From contig JAMKCH010007122.1 in the NCBI GenBank assembly GCA_023653785.1, positions 62,001 through 126,000 of the forward strand: a stretch of 64,000 bases of DNA, in the 5' to 3' direction. This stretch comes from Ophioderma brevispina (Eukaryota; Echinodermata; Ophiuroidea; Amphilepidida; Ophiodermatidae). Below the pieces are notes generated by a model. It was not told where the DNA came from. It saw only the letters and a program-made list of their open reading frames with translations, and made no database searches. Positions within the stretch are counted from its first letter, which is position 1. The number at the start of each line of letters is the position of its first letter. Position numbers and translations under genes: made by a program. Positions 1-13,320 of this stretch are shown one piece after another.

Positions 1-2215
1 TTTTGAAGGTAATTTCAAGTTCAAGCATTGTGCATGGCTTTATGCATCATTGATGCCCTAGTTGTACCTTCCCGTTGGAATTTGTTTCGAAATGTTAAAA
101 AGGTTTTGTTTCTTAGACATTTAGCCCCAAATATTTTGCTCTAAACAAAAAAATCCTGCCTCCTGGTCCATTAATAGCTCTTTAATCAGAGGCGATCGTA
201 ACCCGACAAAAATATTTTCCCGAGAACCAATAATAGCTTTCTGGAGAGAAAAGCTGAGAAACAAATATCAAAGACTCAATGGTGAATGGTGTTCAAACCC
301 CATTCTTGAACAAAATGAAACACTAGTAGGCCTACACTATATGAAAATGAAGCACAGACAATATACTGACTGGTAATTGACCTCTACGGTAATCCCAAGG
401 TTTCCTGTAGCGGTTTCGATTGTCCAGAGGGTATGCCTTGGGCGCCTGTTATTAAAGAAAACTCATTTGGGGATTAATTAAACTCAGCTTATCATAATGA
501 AGTTAAAGAGACACGTGTTCATTTTCAAAAAAATATATGTAACATTCCTTCGATTTGCTCTCAAATGATGGACTAAGATTAGGAATAACAAAACACATTT
601 TTACACACAAAAACTCTGTATCATAGCATACAAAAGGGCAATATTATGATGCCAAAGACAATTGAAATTTTGTTATCACCAAATTTGTTAAAATTCACTT
701 ACTATTATGAACAGCATGGACTCATACTCATTGATTCTGTAATCACAAAGGTCACAGATCGGTCAAACAACGTGCATACAATTATTATTTTCGTGTGGTT
801 TAACAATGTAAACCTTGCTTTTCTGATTAAAACCACCCCGGAGTGTTTTTATTACAAAATCACCCATTTATACATAAAGGTGTTGATTTAGACTTTATAG
901 TATCAGGCGACCTAAAACACTAAAGGCATTGCAACCATGCAAAAAAATATGGATTATTAACAATTTAGAAGGTGCACTGTTTTCAAAATGTGGCGGTGTT
1001 TCTTTGAAGTGAATTTCGTGTTCCTAACATCCTTACTTATTTTTGACGGGGTCGCCGGACTTTAGAAAGCTGTTCTCAAAATGGAAAAGGAGTGTTATTT
1101 ATAAATGAAAGTTTTTATTTCTGTGTGATATAAGTATTGTGTATGTGCCTGTAAATTGTTGTATTAATATTGAGATATATGAGATAAATATGGGAAAGTT
1201 ATATTGTTAATGTTTAATTAAGTTTACTTTTAACACTTAAGTGACCAAGGGGTTTTCCCTCCCGTTGGTGCCCAAGGGGGGGCCCACCCCCCCTAAGGAA
1301 ACCACTTTCCCGAGGGAATTTTTGCACGAAATCATACCACATGTGAAGGGTCATAATTCTAAGACAACCCCAAATCAGCAATAAAAAATGACATTTGTTA
1401 TTTTGGCTGCAAATTAGGGGCAAAACATTGTTTTCAAAACACGCGAATATTGGGCAAAAAGACGGAAAATTCAAATGATCCTTGCGCTTACATCAAACAT
1501 TTTGAAAACTTATTTTATGTTGATATCTATTCTAGAAGACCCAAAACACACGTCATTTTCCCATAGAGTTTGTACAGTAACGGTTTAGCAACGTCCACGA
1601 TGAAATTGTTTGTTTTTAGCACATAAAGGGTTAATTCTGTACTAATAATTGTTTTACTTACATATATGTGTGAACTCATATCAGCAAAAACAATTGATGT
1701 GTTTCTTTGAATTTTTTAAAAAATATTCTCACATTACTTCCGTTAGTGGCCCAAGGGGGGGTTCCATGGGACCGCACTAATATAGTCTGATTTTTTAATT
1801 CCTGTCAGTAAACGCATTTGTCGATGGTACTAACTCACGTGGAGGGGATGTGTTGAGATAAAAACTAAACACCTATTAACAGTTTAAATGCTCACCTTTG
1901 TTCAACAGAATGATGCTTTAACCCACTTTACATGAACTTTTTGTATCGAATATTAAAAGGCTTCATACAAGATTAAATTGAATAATTGTCGCAAGTCTGA
2001 GACACGGTGTCGATTCCTTGTTTGGTGTCAATCAAGCATGGATAAAGTGTCATAAACATCGAGCTGGGTGAACAGCCACGCATATTGTAGTTTGTTATCG
2101 GGTTGTTATGATTTGACGCAAAACCTCTAAAATACTTAAATGATTGGACCAAGCTGTGAAATAATTCTGGAACAAGACTAATAAATGTAAACGGGAGTAC
2201 CTTTAGCATACCCTA
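1..2215. other. Non-coding stretch, nothing recognised
   Basis: AT-rich sequence with only short chance open frames. Two G-rich patches, at about 1255-1300 and 1740-1780, share the words CCGTT(A/G)GTG and CCCAAGGGGGGG in the same orientation and look like a diverged short direct repeat. I see no exon, RNA gene or transposon end. Confidence 0.5.
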
Positions 2216-4690
2216 CCACACAGCGACAGCGCGAAGCTGCACCTTTTTTACAAAACTAGGCAGCGGCGACGTGCGAGTGCTAATTTAGTGCATGACATAC
2301 ATGGCTGTGGAAAATATGTGTTTTATTGTGAGTGTTTCGACGGTGCGTAAACCTAATTACTGCTGCAAACTTCTACGTCTAACAGTTTAGCCTACTCCAT
2401 CGCAAAATATTGCTACGGATATGATTTTTATATTGGCAACGTTTTAGCAGAAGAGTTCTTCTGTTACAGTATCGACCTTTGGTGAGTTTCCAATTGAACA
2501 CATTGAAATTTTTCCCATTGTGATCGTTTCGAGTTGTTATAGCCCGTTGAGAGTCATTTTGTATCAACGACAAAGGAAGGGGGTTTGGACTCACCTCTAC
2601 CTGTTAAGAATTGGGCAGCGGCGAAGCGCGAAGTTCAACCTTTATGAAAGTTGGCAGCGGCGACGGCGTCGAATTGGGACCTTGAAAAAAGTTGGATGCG
2701 GCGACAGCGCGAAGCTCCCGATTTTGTAGGCAACAGCGCGACAGCGGCAACAGCGCTATTGATTGTTGTTCTAGCCCGTTTGATCATTTTGAACAAAAGG
2801 CTAGGGAAGGGGGGTTTGGACCCCCACCTCCTCTTTAAAAATTGGCAGGCTGGTCGACATCGCGAGCTCCGAGATTTTACAGGCACAGCGGCGACAGCGG
2901 CAACAGCGTCATGATTGTTGTTCCCTGGTCCATTGTATTCATTTTTATCATAGGACTAAGGAAGGGGTTTGGAACCCCCACCTCTACTTGTTTAGAATTT
3001 GGCAGCGGCGTCAGCGCAACGTTCAACCTTTATGAAAATTGGCAAGCGTCGACAGCGCGAATTTGACCTTTTACAAAAGTTGGATGCGGCACCCCCCCAG
3101 CGCGAAGCTCCAGATATTGTAGGCAACAGCGGCGACAGCGGCTAAAGCGAGAATGATTGTTGTTCTAGCCCGTTGAGTCATTTTGTATCAAAAGGACTAA
3201 GGAAGGGGTTTGGAACCCCCCACTTCCTCCTGTTTAAAATTGGGCAGCGCCGACAGCGCGAATCTCCAGATTTTACAGCAAAGCGCGACAGCGGCAACAG
3301 CGTGAATGATTGGTTGTTCTGGTCCCTTGATTCATTTTTATCGAGACTAAGGAAAGGGGTTTTGAACCCTCCCCACCTCTACCTGTTTTAGAAATTGGCC
3401 CAGCGGCTACAGCGCGAAGTTCTACCTTTATGACAAGTTGGCAGCGTCGACAGCGTGAAATATGACCTTTAAAAAAAGTTTGATGCGGCTACAGCGCGAA
3501 ATTGACTTTTAACAAATTTGGATGCCGGCGACAAGCGCGAAGCTCCAGATTTTACAGCAACAGCGGCGACAGCGGCAACCAGCGCTAATGTTGGTTGTTC
3601 TAGTCATTGAGTCCATTTGTATCAAAGACTTAGGAAAGGGTGTTGGAGCCACCCCCTACCTCCTCCTGTTTAAAATTGGTCACTACGACAGGGCGAGCTC
3701 CATATTTTACAGGCAACGCGGCGACAGCGCACGCGTGAATGATGGTTGTTCTGGTCCATTGATTCATTTTTTTACAGAAGACTAGGAAGGGGTTTGAACC
3801 CTCACCATCTACCTGTTTTAGAAATTGGCCAGCGTCGACAGGGCGAAGTTCAACCTTATGAAAAGTTGGCAGCAGCGACAGCGCGAAATTGGACCTTTTT
3901 TAAAGTCGGATGCGGCTACAGCGCGAAATTGGACCTTTAAAAAGTTGATGCGCGTACGCGTGAAGCTCAGTATTTTAATAGGCCACGCGGCGACAGCGGC
4001 AAAAAAAAACAACGCTAATGATTGCTGTTCTAGCCCATTGAGTCCATTTGTATCAAAAGACTAGGAAGGGGTTTTTGAGCCCCCCCCCACCTCCTCCTGT
4101 TTGAAAATTGGGCAGCGACGACAGCTCGAAGCTCCAGATTTTTTAAGGCACAGCGGCGACAGCGCACAGCGAGAATGATAACAGTGTTGATTCATTTTTA
4201 TCAGAGGACTAAGGAAGGGGGTGTTTCCCCCTACCTCTACCTGTTTAAAAAGTAGGGTGCGTCATCAGCGCGAAGCTCACTTTTGCAGGCAACAGCGGCG
4301 ACCGCGGCTAAAGCGAGAATGATTGTTGTTGATTTCATTTTATCAAGGCACTAAGGAAGTGGTTTCTCCCCTCCCTCTACCTTTTTAAAAAGTCGGATGC
4401 GTCATCAGCGCGAACTTCACTTTGCAGGCTAACAGCGGCGGACGCGGCAACAGTGCGAATGTTAGTAGTTCTAAAACACTGGGTCATTTGATCAGAGGAC
4501 TAAAAAATGGGTTGGACCCCTTCGCCCAACCTTTTGTTTCAAAGTTGGGGCACGACGACAGCGCGAACTTATGAAAAGTTTACTGCGTCGACGGCGTGAA
4601 AGTGTACCTCAAAAAGTTGGATGCGGTGACAGAGCGAAGCTTCAAATTTTACAGGCAACTTGGAGACATCGCAACAGCTCGATTTCTAGT
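2216..4690 (+). repeat. Complex tandem repeat with GCGGCGACAGCG core
   Basis: The word GCGGCGACAGCG and one-base variants recur dozens of times on the plus strand. They are embedded in longer units that also contain 'GACTAAGGAAGGGGTTTGGA', a C-rich patch, and 'TTGAAAAGTTGGC'-like linkers. The long unit spans several hundred bases and contains two to four of the short GC-rich words. Copies differ by many one-base indels, so every open frame here breaks after 60-90 codons. The short frames reading as Ala/Thr-rich peptides are by-products of the repeat and are not genes. Confidence 0.85.
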
Positions 4691-7260
4691 CCCACTGGTA
4701 CAATTTAGGACTAGGACAAATTGGATGTATTATCCATTCGATTATAAGGAATGGTAGAGACTTTTTTCAAGTTTTAAAACTTTCAAGAAACCAAAAGGGT
4801 ACTATCCCCATACTGTCGCAATAAATCATAAGGCAGCTGTTTGTTAGGAACATTATGAGTATTCACAAATATCTGCCATATGCTTTATCCCTATCCAGTT
4901 GTATTTTGGGGCTAATCACGATATTTCGTCTTTGGGCATTAAAGGAGATTGCCCTATTGAAGTATCTAAGTTTTTGATAGAATCTTTATAGAATGACTTC
5001 ATTCCAACCCATCTATTAAGTGTCTTCGGCCAATTGAATCTTTGAAGAACGACCCACCCAATTTCACCCTTGTTTAGAAAATATGCTTACAAAAAATGTT
5101 TACAACATGTTCAATATCTACATTTATCATTCCTATGGTTTGCATTAGAAGGATATCTTTAAAGAGCGACCCATCTTCACCCTTACTGGTTAAAGTTTTT
5201 TTGAAGAGCACCCAACTTTTCCGAAACAATTTAAGAGGTGCATTTCATGACCTCATACTACCTTGACCTGTAAATATTTGAATTTGCAGGTTAAACGAAC
5301 GAGTCACTTCAACCCTTGCTTGTTTTGTAAACACATTAGAAGATTGGGCAGCGGCGACAGTGCGAAATAAAAAAAGTTGGATGTGGCGACAGCGCGAAGC
5401 TCCACTTTTGTGGCAACAACTTAAGAAGGGTCAATTAATGGAAATCTTTGTTTTCTAAAGAGGGATAATTGAGTTTGCGATGCGAGTAAATTATGTTTAA
5501 GAAAGTATTTTAATGCGGGTTGAAGAACGATTCAACTGCTATGCGGGTAAAGAATGGTTAGAAGACATTTTAATTGCGGGTTAAAAGAACGCTTCAACTT
5601 CACCCTGGCCTTGTTTGGACACACTTTTAAGAAATGATGCACTTAGAAGGAACAATAGAATTAAATATTTTTTATTTTCCTAAAGGATAATAATTGAGTT
5701 TTTTTTGTAAGGATCATAATTTGAGTTTTGTTTTCTAAGAACGATTCCAAATATTTTTACACGTTAAGAATGATTCAACTTTAGAAGGATCATTAAATGA
5801 ATCTTTGTTTTTACTTTCACCTTGTGCTTTTATGCATTCTGAATTATGCATTGCTATTGCCAGTAAATTATGTTAGAAAACATTTTAATTGCGGGTTAAA
5901 GAACGAATCAACTTCACCCTTCCTTGCTGTTTAGAAAACATGCTCATGTTTAAAAACGTGTTTCATATTTGCCTTTTGTATTAATATGATTTTATATTAA
6001 AAAGATTCTTTTAAATAACTACCCATCTTCACCCCATTGTCAACATTTTGTAAGCGGTTAAAGAACGATTCACCTGCACCCATCTTCACCCTTGTTTAAA
6101 ACATGTTCAAGTTTACAAAACGTGTTTCAATATCTGTACAGTGGTGTGATTATAATAATGGTTTATATTAAGAAGGGTATCTTTAAGAACGACCCTTCTT
6201 TGCCCTTATAAACAGTTTATTTACGGGTAATAGAACTTCACCCTTGCTTGTTTTGGAAACACGTTTTTAGATGATTCAAGGGATCATTGCATTGAATCTT
6301 TGAGGAACGACCCATCTTCACCTTTGTTTATAAACATGCTCAATGTTTACAAAACATGTTCATATCTACAGTTTGTTATTACATATGTTTATATTGAGAA
6401 GGATCTCTTTAAAAATCGACCCATCTTCACCCTTGTAAACATTTTATTTGCGGGTTATAAGAACGATTCAACTTCACCTTGCTTGGTATGGACCCACGTT
6501 AAGAATTATTCTACTTAGAAGGATCCTTTAAATGAATCTTTGTTTTACCTTCACCTTTGGTGTTTTTATTCATGATTGAGTATTTGTTTTCAAAGAACGG
6601 GTACAAATATTCTAAATTTTGACTAAAAACCTGGTAGTAACTTTGTTTTGCTAAAGGAGAGAATAATGGAGGTCACGATGCGAGTAAATTATTTTAGAAA
6701 TATTTGAATTGCGGGTTAAGAACGATTTAACTGCGGATGCGAGTAAATTATGTTTAGAAAACATTTATATTTTGGGTTATAGAACATTCCAAACTTCACC
6801 CTTGTTGTTTTAGAAACACTTATGAATGATTCAACTTAGAAGGTTCATTAAATTGAATTTTAGTTAACAAATATTAATTTGATAGCAGGAACCTGGTAAC
6901 TTTGTCAAGAAGAGCGTCGAAAACACTTTAATTGCGCTTCAAAACCATTTTAAAGTAATAAATTGTGTTTACAAGAACGACCCCCTTTGGGTCTTGGTAT
7001 TTAGAAAACATGTCCATTGCGATTCGAGTAAACTATGTTTAGAAAACATTTTTCCATTGTGTGACATTTTAATTGCGGATTAAAGAACTATTCAACTTCA
7101 TCTTGCTTGTTTGGAAACGTTGATAGTGTTTCGAACTTAGAAGGATCTTAAAATTGAATCTTTGGTTTTCTAAAGAAGGATATTGCATGGCGTTTTGTAC
7201 GGATCATAATTGCGATGCGAGTAATTATTTTTAGAAAACATTTTCATTGCGGTTTCGGAC

Positions 7261-7307
<47 letters not shown>

Positions 7308-8660
7308 ATAATTGCGGATAAAGACGATTCACTTCCACCTTGCGGTTTTGGAAACAGTTAATTAATAGTGGTTCCTTAGAAGGATCATTAAAGTGAATCT
7401 TGTTTTCTAGAAGGACATAATGGCGTCTTTGTAGGATCATTTATGTATTTTTGTTCTAAAGAAACCATTGCCAGAAAACCTGTAGTCTTGTATCAATAAG
7501 GTGTAGAAACATGTTTAATTGCGTTTACAAAACATGGTAACTGTAGATTTGTGTTTAACCTTTGGACCCTGGCGCGGTCAGTTTTGTATACGTTTGTACA
7601 CATAATTCAGTTGCTTTAGATTGGGCTTCCAAATGCTTGCAGTGATTTGGAACGCCATCTATAACGCCAACAAGGCCTATCGGGTGTTTCGACATCAGTT
7701 AAACATGCATTTCATGCTATTCTGAATGTGCCCGGGAAAATAAAACTGTTACATTTACAGACAAAATTGAATTTTGGAACTGCCACTTGATTCGCCGTTA
7801 GTTCTCAAAGGATTAAAGACGACGCACTCACCCTGTTGGTTTTAAAACCATGTCATTGCGATGCGAGTAGAAAACGTTTTCAATGCGGACATTTTAATGC
7901 GGGGTTAAGAAACGATTGAACTTCACATGCTTGTTTTAATGCCTCGTCCCCAGAACCCAGATTTTAACCGGAAGTTATCAACATTTTGTCAAAATTTTGG
8001 CATCAAAGGAAATCATTTTTCCCTGTGAAATCTTAGGGAGGCTAAGCTGTTTAGTTTGGAAGTTATGAGTGAAAAATAACTTAAATCGTGCCATCTTCAC
8101 CCTGTTTGTTGGAAAAATGTTATTAGAAACCATGTTAATGATAGATAGTTCGTGTTCAAGGAAACAAAGTCAATTGCGTTTTAAAAGGATAGAATGATCA
8201 GAATTTATTTATTTTTTTAAAACATGTCAAAGTGATAAGTGTTTGTGTTCGTTTATTCTGTTTAACCAATAAAATGAGTAAAATATAGTAAGAGATGTTT
8301 TTATGATTAAAGTTTGTGTTCGTTTATTGCGTTAAAAATATCAAACCGTAGCTTGTTCAGAAAAAATTTTACATACTGCGATTCGGAAATGTTGGAAAAC
8401 ATTTGTTTTTATTTGTGGGAAACAATGTGGATATGCAAATATAAATAACTCATTTTCACCTTGTTTCCGGTACCGAAAGTTTTATAGTGCGACAAACACA
8501 GTTTCAATTGGGGGCTTGGTTAACTTGAAATAATTTCTACGTGAATTTAATTGGTCCCGACCTTGCATTTCTGCGTGATTAACTTGAAAGACTTAAAAAA
8601 TTGACTATAGAAAATCTCGCAAGAAATATTTTACTCGCACCCTTGTATGAGGAACATTAA
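4690..8660. repeat. Degenerate higher-order repeat array, AT-rich
   Basis: Recurrent phrases include 'GATGCGAGTAAATTATG' (near 5475, 6677, 6740, 7019, 7213 and 7860), 'AAGAACGATTCAACTTCACC' and 'TTAGAAGGATCATTAAATTG'. They recur in the same order at irregular spacing, which indicates an old or indel-rich tandem array continuing from the array on the left. Isolated GCGGCGACAGCG-type words near 5347-5400 tie the two arrays together. No coding potential is visible. Confidence 0.65.
7265..7306. repeat. Poly(A) run of 42
   Basis: Uninterrupted A homopolymer inside the degenerate array, placed just after a unit ending 'CATTGCGGTTTCGGACATTT'. It could be a retroposon tail or an expansion or assembly artefact. 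No retroposon body is recognisable on its left side. Confidence 0.9.
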
Positions 8661-8689
8661 TGACCAAAATACGATTTACTAGTATTAAA

Positions 8690-10330
8690 AAGAAAACATG
8701 CCCGTATTAAAATAGCTATGTAGGCCTTGGGGCTGTCGCCGCTTCGCCGCTGGATGAGTTAAACCCGCATCTTCGCATTCCGAAAGCTGTGTTTGTATCA
8801 ATTCAGCTTTGGCTCCAATAATGAGTCCACATCTGCAGGCTTGCGCTGTCGCCGGTGTCGCCGCTGCATAGGCAAAAGCCACAGCTTCACACTCGGGAAG
8901 AGAAACGCGATGTCATACTAAGTCATGCAAAGTTAAACAAAATCCAACTTTATTTTTTTTAATAAAAAAAACCGGGAAAATCCAAATTTACCGAATAGTA
9001 ACAATCCAAGCTCAATCTAATAAAACTCGAACGTTCATGGTTACACAAAACATAACTTTATTGTAAAAACAACGGGAAAATGCCATAATAACCACCATCG
9101 TTAAAAGTCAAACAACTAATGAAAACTTTTTAACGATTTTGCCATTTGATAAACAACACACCCCAAAAGGAAAAAACCGTGACTCAAGTTCATGGGGTGT
9201 CGCCGCTGTCGCCGTGCACGTGTACACATAGTTTCCACACTCGACGTATCTCCATAACAAAAATCTCACTTTTTATAAAACACGGAACAGGCAAAATAGC
9301 CACAAATGCAATTCTAGCTCAAAATTGTAACAAAACCCAACTTTATTGAAACAACAACGAGAAAAAGCGCCAAATTAACCAAATCGTAAAAATCAACATC
9401 TACTTTAAAATTTAACTATTTCCCTAGTTCATGGCCCACTTGATAAGTAAGCAAAAGAAAAATGTAAACTTCTGAAGTTCTGGGGTGTTTCCGCTGTCGC
9501 CGCTGTCGCCGTTGCCCAGTGTAAAACATAGCTAGCTTCACCCTCGAGACTGGGAAATGCCAACATATTCCAAATAGTTAAATTCAAGCTACTTTAAAAA
9601 TTTAACTATTTCCCTAGCTTCATGGGGGGGGGGCCACGATAAGTAAGCAAAGAAAAAATGTAAACTTCCGAGTTCTGGGGTGTTGCCGCTGTCGCCGCTG
9701 TCGCCGTGCCCGTGTAAACCATAGCTAGCTTCACACTCGATGTATACGCCATAACAAAATCCCCACTTATTTTTAAAAAACCGGGGTTTTTTTTTTTTTT
9801 TTTAATATTTTTAATTTTTTTGCTCAAAATTTACAAAGCAAGCGCAATCTAAATTAAACTCGAACGTTCAGGGTTTAAAACTAAACTCTCCAACTGTACT
9901 TTAAAAACAACGGAAGTGCCAAAATTACGCCAAAAATATCGGGAAAAGGTCAAATAGCCAAATTAGTAGAAATCAATCTAAAAATATAACACAGCAAGCT
10001 AGATAATAGAACAAATCAGCTAGTCTACATTAAACTCGAACCATTCGTGTTTAAAACCTTTATTGAGGGAAAACAACGGTAAATGCCAAAATCGTAAAAA
10101 AACAACTATTTAAACTCAATGTTCATATTTTCTATCAATGTTCATATTTAAATTGCAATAACCTATAATTGTTCTTATTCGACAACGGTACACCCGTAGG
10201 CTCTACAGCTTCGCGCTGTCGCCGTTGCTTGGGTTTTAAAAAGGTTTGGCTTCGGCGCTGTCGCCGTTTCCTGGGTTTTAAAAAGGGTTTGGCTCCGCGG
10301 CGGATAATGTGTTAGGGTACAAAGTTTAGC
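8690..10330 (-). repeat. Tandem repeat with the GC-rich core inverted (CGCTGTCGCCGC)
   Basis: The same GC-rich word as in the left array appears here only as its reverse complement (near 8729, 8848, 9198, 9490, 9690, 10208 and 10250). The AT-rich linkers differ from the left array: 'AACTTTATTG..AAACAACGGGAAAATGCC' and 'AAACTCGAACGTTCA' (near 9028, 9861 and 10035). A G9 run (9625-9633) and a T21 run (9786-9803 region) show homopolymer instability. No gene is present. Confidence 0.75.
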
Positions 10331-11594
10331 TGTAAAGGTAGCAGATTTCTAATATTCCCTTAGTGACGCAAAGATCTTTGGTGCGTATACATTTTATCTA
10401 TAATTTTCTTTTATGTTGAATGCGTTCAAGTTTATTCATTTTTGGTGTTTGGGAATTTATTTAGTGGATTGCCTTTTAATATTTTCTCTGAGAAAAGGGA
10501 CAAGTGTAATTATGGCTTAATCTTATTCCGGTTCATGACATAAATTCTATTGTACTGATCGGGTAAAACATACACCTTTCAGGAACGAATGGAATCGTCG
10601 TCACGCCCAAAAAACTATTAATACTGACAGGAATAAATAATCCTACTATAACTCATTACCGGCTTGGCCTATTGTATTAATTTTGGTAGGAAAACAATCG
10701 CATTAAAGTCGGACAATGACACAAAATTTCGGCGGTCAAAAAAATCACCACGCGGAAAGCGGGCCACTCGAAAACAAACAAATTTTGGGGCAGTGTTCCT
10801 TTCTCAACGAGTTCTATAAAAGACAATATGATAGACAAGAGTAATACCTCGGTTAACGATCGACATCATGAATATATTTTTAGAGGAATCACATGGGCTA
10901 GAAAAATTGCATTTGGGTTAAGGTCTTTTCCGTGTATTTCAATGGGGTATTTATTTTGTGGTGTGTGCCCAGAAAAAGGCTCCGTAGGCCTACAGAAAGC
11001 ACGCAACCAAATCATTTCGGGAATCTCTCCACGTTTTGTGGGTAGTTCCAGTAAAAACATATAGATTAACCGTCAGCAAATTGGTGTGGCATGGTGCGTA
11101 GATTTTTCCGACTGTCAAATGTTAATGAGACACATATTCTAGATAGTAATCAATACTTGGAATATCAGAAAAAAAAAAAGAAATTTGGATCTAAAAAAAT
11201 AGGCCTTCGAAAGTACCCCGTTCCCGTATGCCAAAAATGAGTTCTACGTGTCGAGTTGAAAAAGTGGTGGCGCTATTCAAGTGCCCGTATCTCAAAATCT
11301 ATCCTGTATCGGTATCAAATGACCAAGATTTTTAAAATCTCTATCTTTACTTGTTTGTTATACAAATTTTACCAATATTATTCCACGTGGGTCTAAAAGC
11401 GAACTTCAATTCAGCGTGTATTTCAAAGGGAGACATTTTGGTCGTGTGCGTTCTTCGAAAACCTGTACGGCCGGGGACATACATGTACTTTTTATATGGA
11501 ATTATGAGCCGGATAAAGCCGTATACGCGGCAAGCCATAGGTGTCATTACCAGCAATCAGCATTTAGAATTAATTTTGTGACGTTTATAAAAAA
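10330..11594. other. Non-coding stretch with a weak internal duplication
   Basis: No exon or RNA gene is seen. Two segments, about 10925-10990 and 11405-11480, share 'CGTGTATTTCAA' and 'GTGTGC' phrases with similar spacing, which suggests a diverged direct duplication. The short open frames on both strands across them are mirror images of the repeat and carry no known motif. Confidence 0.4.
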
Positions 11595-12300
11595 ATCTAG
11601 CAACGCGTTGTAAATTCTCACAACGCGTTTCGAGCCTTCGGAAGGCGTTGCGGCATTCTCAACACGTTGCAAGCTTCGCAACGCGTTGAGAAGGCCCACA
11701 AGCCATGAAGATCATCTATCGTCGCAACCCATTGTGAGAAAGTCGCAACGCATTTCGGAAATTCCACAATGCCTTGCGTTGCCGCAATTTCACAATCTCC
11801 CAACGCGTTGCAAGCCACGGGTTGCGAGCTTTCGCAATGCATTACAACTTTTTCCCAACGCGTTATATTGTGAAATTTTGGCAAAACGTTGTGTAATTTC
11901 CACAACGAGCTGCAACTTACTCAATCACAACGCGTTGCGGCAATACGTTATCTTATGGCTTGTGGCCTTCAAAACGCGTGGGTCTATAGGCCTACACATT
12001 GCAAAATATCTAGCAAGGCGTTTAATCTGACAACTCGTATGTATACCGAGAGCCTTCATAACGTGTTGCGGCCTTCACATTTACGCGTTGTGAAGGCTTC
12101 AATGTGTTTTAAAATCACATAACGCGTTGTAAAAACTCGCAAAAGGTTGCTAGATACTTTGCGACGCATTGTGGGTCTATTGTTTTTAAAAATTCGTCAC
12201 CGAAATTTGTCATTCTTATTTGTCGAAATTTGTGACATTTCGGTGACTTTCTTACAACGTGTTGCGGCAATACGTTATGGCACTTATGGCTTGCCATAGA
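11595..12300. repeat. Short-unit repeat rich in the palindrome CAACGCGTTG
   Basis: The perfect 10-bp palindrome CAACGCGTTG, or an 8-9 bp part of it, occurs at about 11600, 11622, 11682, 11800, 11858, 11928, 12077 and 12120, with further decayed copies between. Linkers of 20-60 bases often read 'AAATTCTCA', 'GAAGGCC' or 'TTGCAAGC'. The overlapping 95-aa and 114-aa open frames on opposite strands arise because the repeat is self-complementary, and they are not supported as genes. Confidence 0.8.
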
Positions 12301-12639
12301 CATGTAACCTACGATGTCAAAACTGTGTTACCTACGAATATCATTATGGCGCTTACTAAATTGAGGTATTACTAAATCTAAAACTCATGGTATATTTCAA
12401 GTTTGTTTTCTCCGTACAAAGTATACCACCAGGGTAAGAAAAAAGTACGCTCATCTCCGAAATATATGTGATCATTTCTATAACTTGATCAACATGATTT
12501 AACAAACTTGTATAAATATATGCTAGAAAATCACGTGGGTCAGTTACAAAATTTAATGTATCCAATTTGTAAAAAAAATCACCTTATCTTATTTCAAAAA
12601 GAGAGACGTCTAGGCATGGAAGCATCCGCATCTCATTTT

Positions 12640-13055
12640 GGTTTTATCCTTAGATAAGGAGCGAAAACTCAGGATAACAAAGCCTCGTGGGTTACAAATC
12701 TAAACCCCAGATAAGGAATCGTAAACCCAAATGGATAAGGCCCCTTATCTAGAGATAACATATCTAAATCACAGATAACAGACGTAAACCCCAACTAAGG
12801 TTGTACACCCAAGATAAGGCGCGTTATCTGGGGTTTCCAATCCTAAATCCTAGATAACAAACGTAAACCCCAAAATAATGCTGTAAACCCAGGATAAGGA
12901 GCTTAAGCTGGAGTTTATAAAGCCAAATCATAGACAACACCTCAGGCTAGGATAACGACGTTATCCCAAGATAAGGAGCCGTATCTTGGGTTTACAAGCT
13001 AAACCACAGGACTTTGTTATCCTAGGTTTACGCTCGTTATCTAGAGATAAGACGA
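12640..13055. repeat. GATAA-rich tandem repeat, about 80-bp units
   Basis: Phrases 'AGATAAC(A)', 'GATAAGG', 'CGTAAACCCC' and 'TTATCTGGGGTTT' alternate about every 75-85 bases for roughly five units. GATAA or its complement TTATC is the most frequent word. Units are partly self-complementary, because AAACCCCAGATAA pairs with TTATCTGGGGTTT. No coding role is visible. Confidence 0.65.
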
Positions 13056-13185
13056 AAATGAGAAACTTATGTTTCCATAACTCGCCATCCCAAAGTCTCC
13101 AGAACATGGTGCGTTCTCAAAAACCAAGTCTAAACGAGAGCATCAATGATGCTGTGGCTTATGCCTACATGACATTTGAGTCCTT

Positions 13186-13320
13186 GCTTGCCCTCCCCCA
13201 AACCCCCTCCCGAACACCCACTCCCAAACCCCCGTCCCCTATCATCCTCCCCCCACACCCCTTTTCTCCTCCCCGTAACACCCCTCTTAACAGCCCTCCT
13301 CCCCAAGCCCCGGCCCTCCA
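13186..13320. repeat. C-rich low-complexity tract
   Basis: The plus strand is almost free of G for about 130 bases and is built of CCCC/CCCA/CCCT runs. The 153-aa plus-strand open frame covering it is proline-rich only because of this composition, and its flanks show no protein-like pattern. Confidence 0.8.

Noticed and set aside
2216..4690. CRISPR-like array
   Set aside because: Spacers are not unique, units overlap and vary in length, and the sequence is eukaryotic; it is a satellite.
11618..12030. 95- and 114-codon overlapping frames on opposite strands
   Set aside because: The self-complementary CAACGCGTTG array opens frames on both strands.
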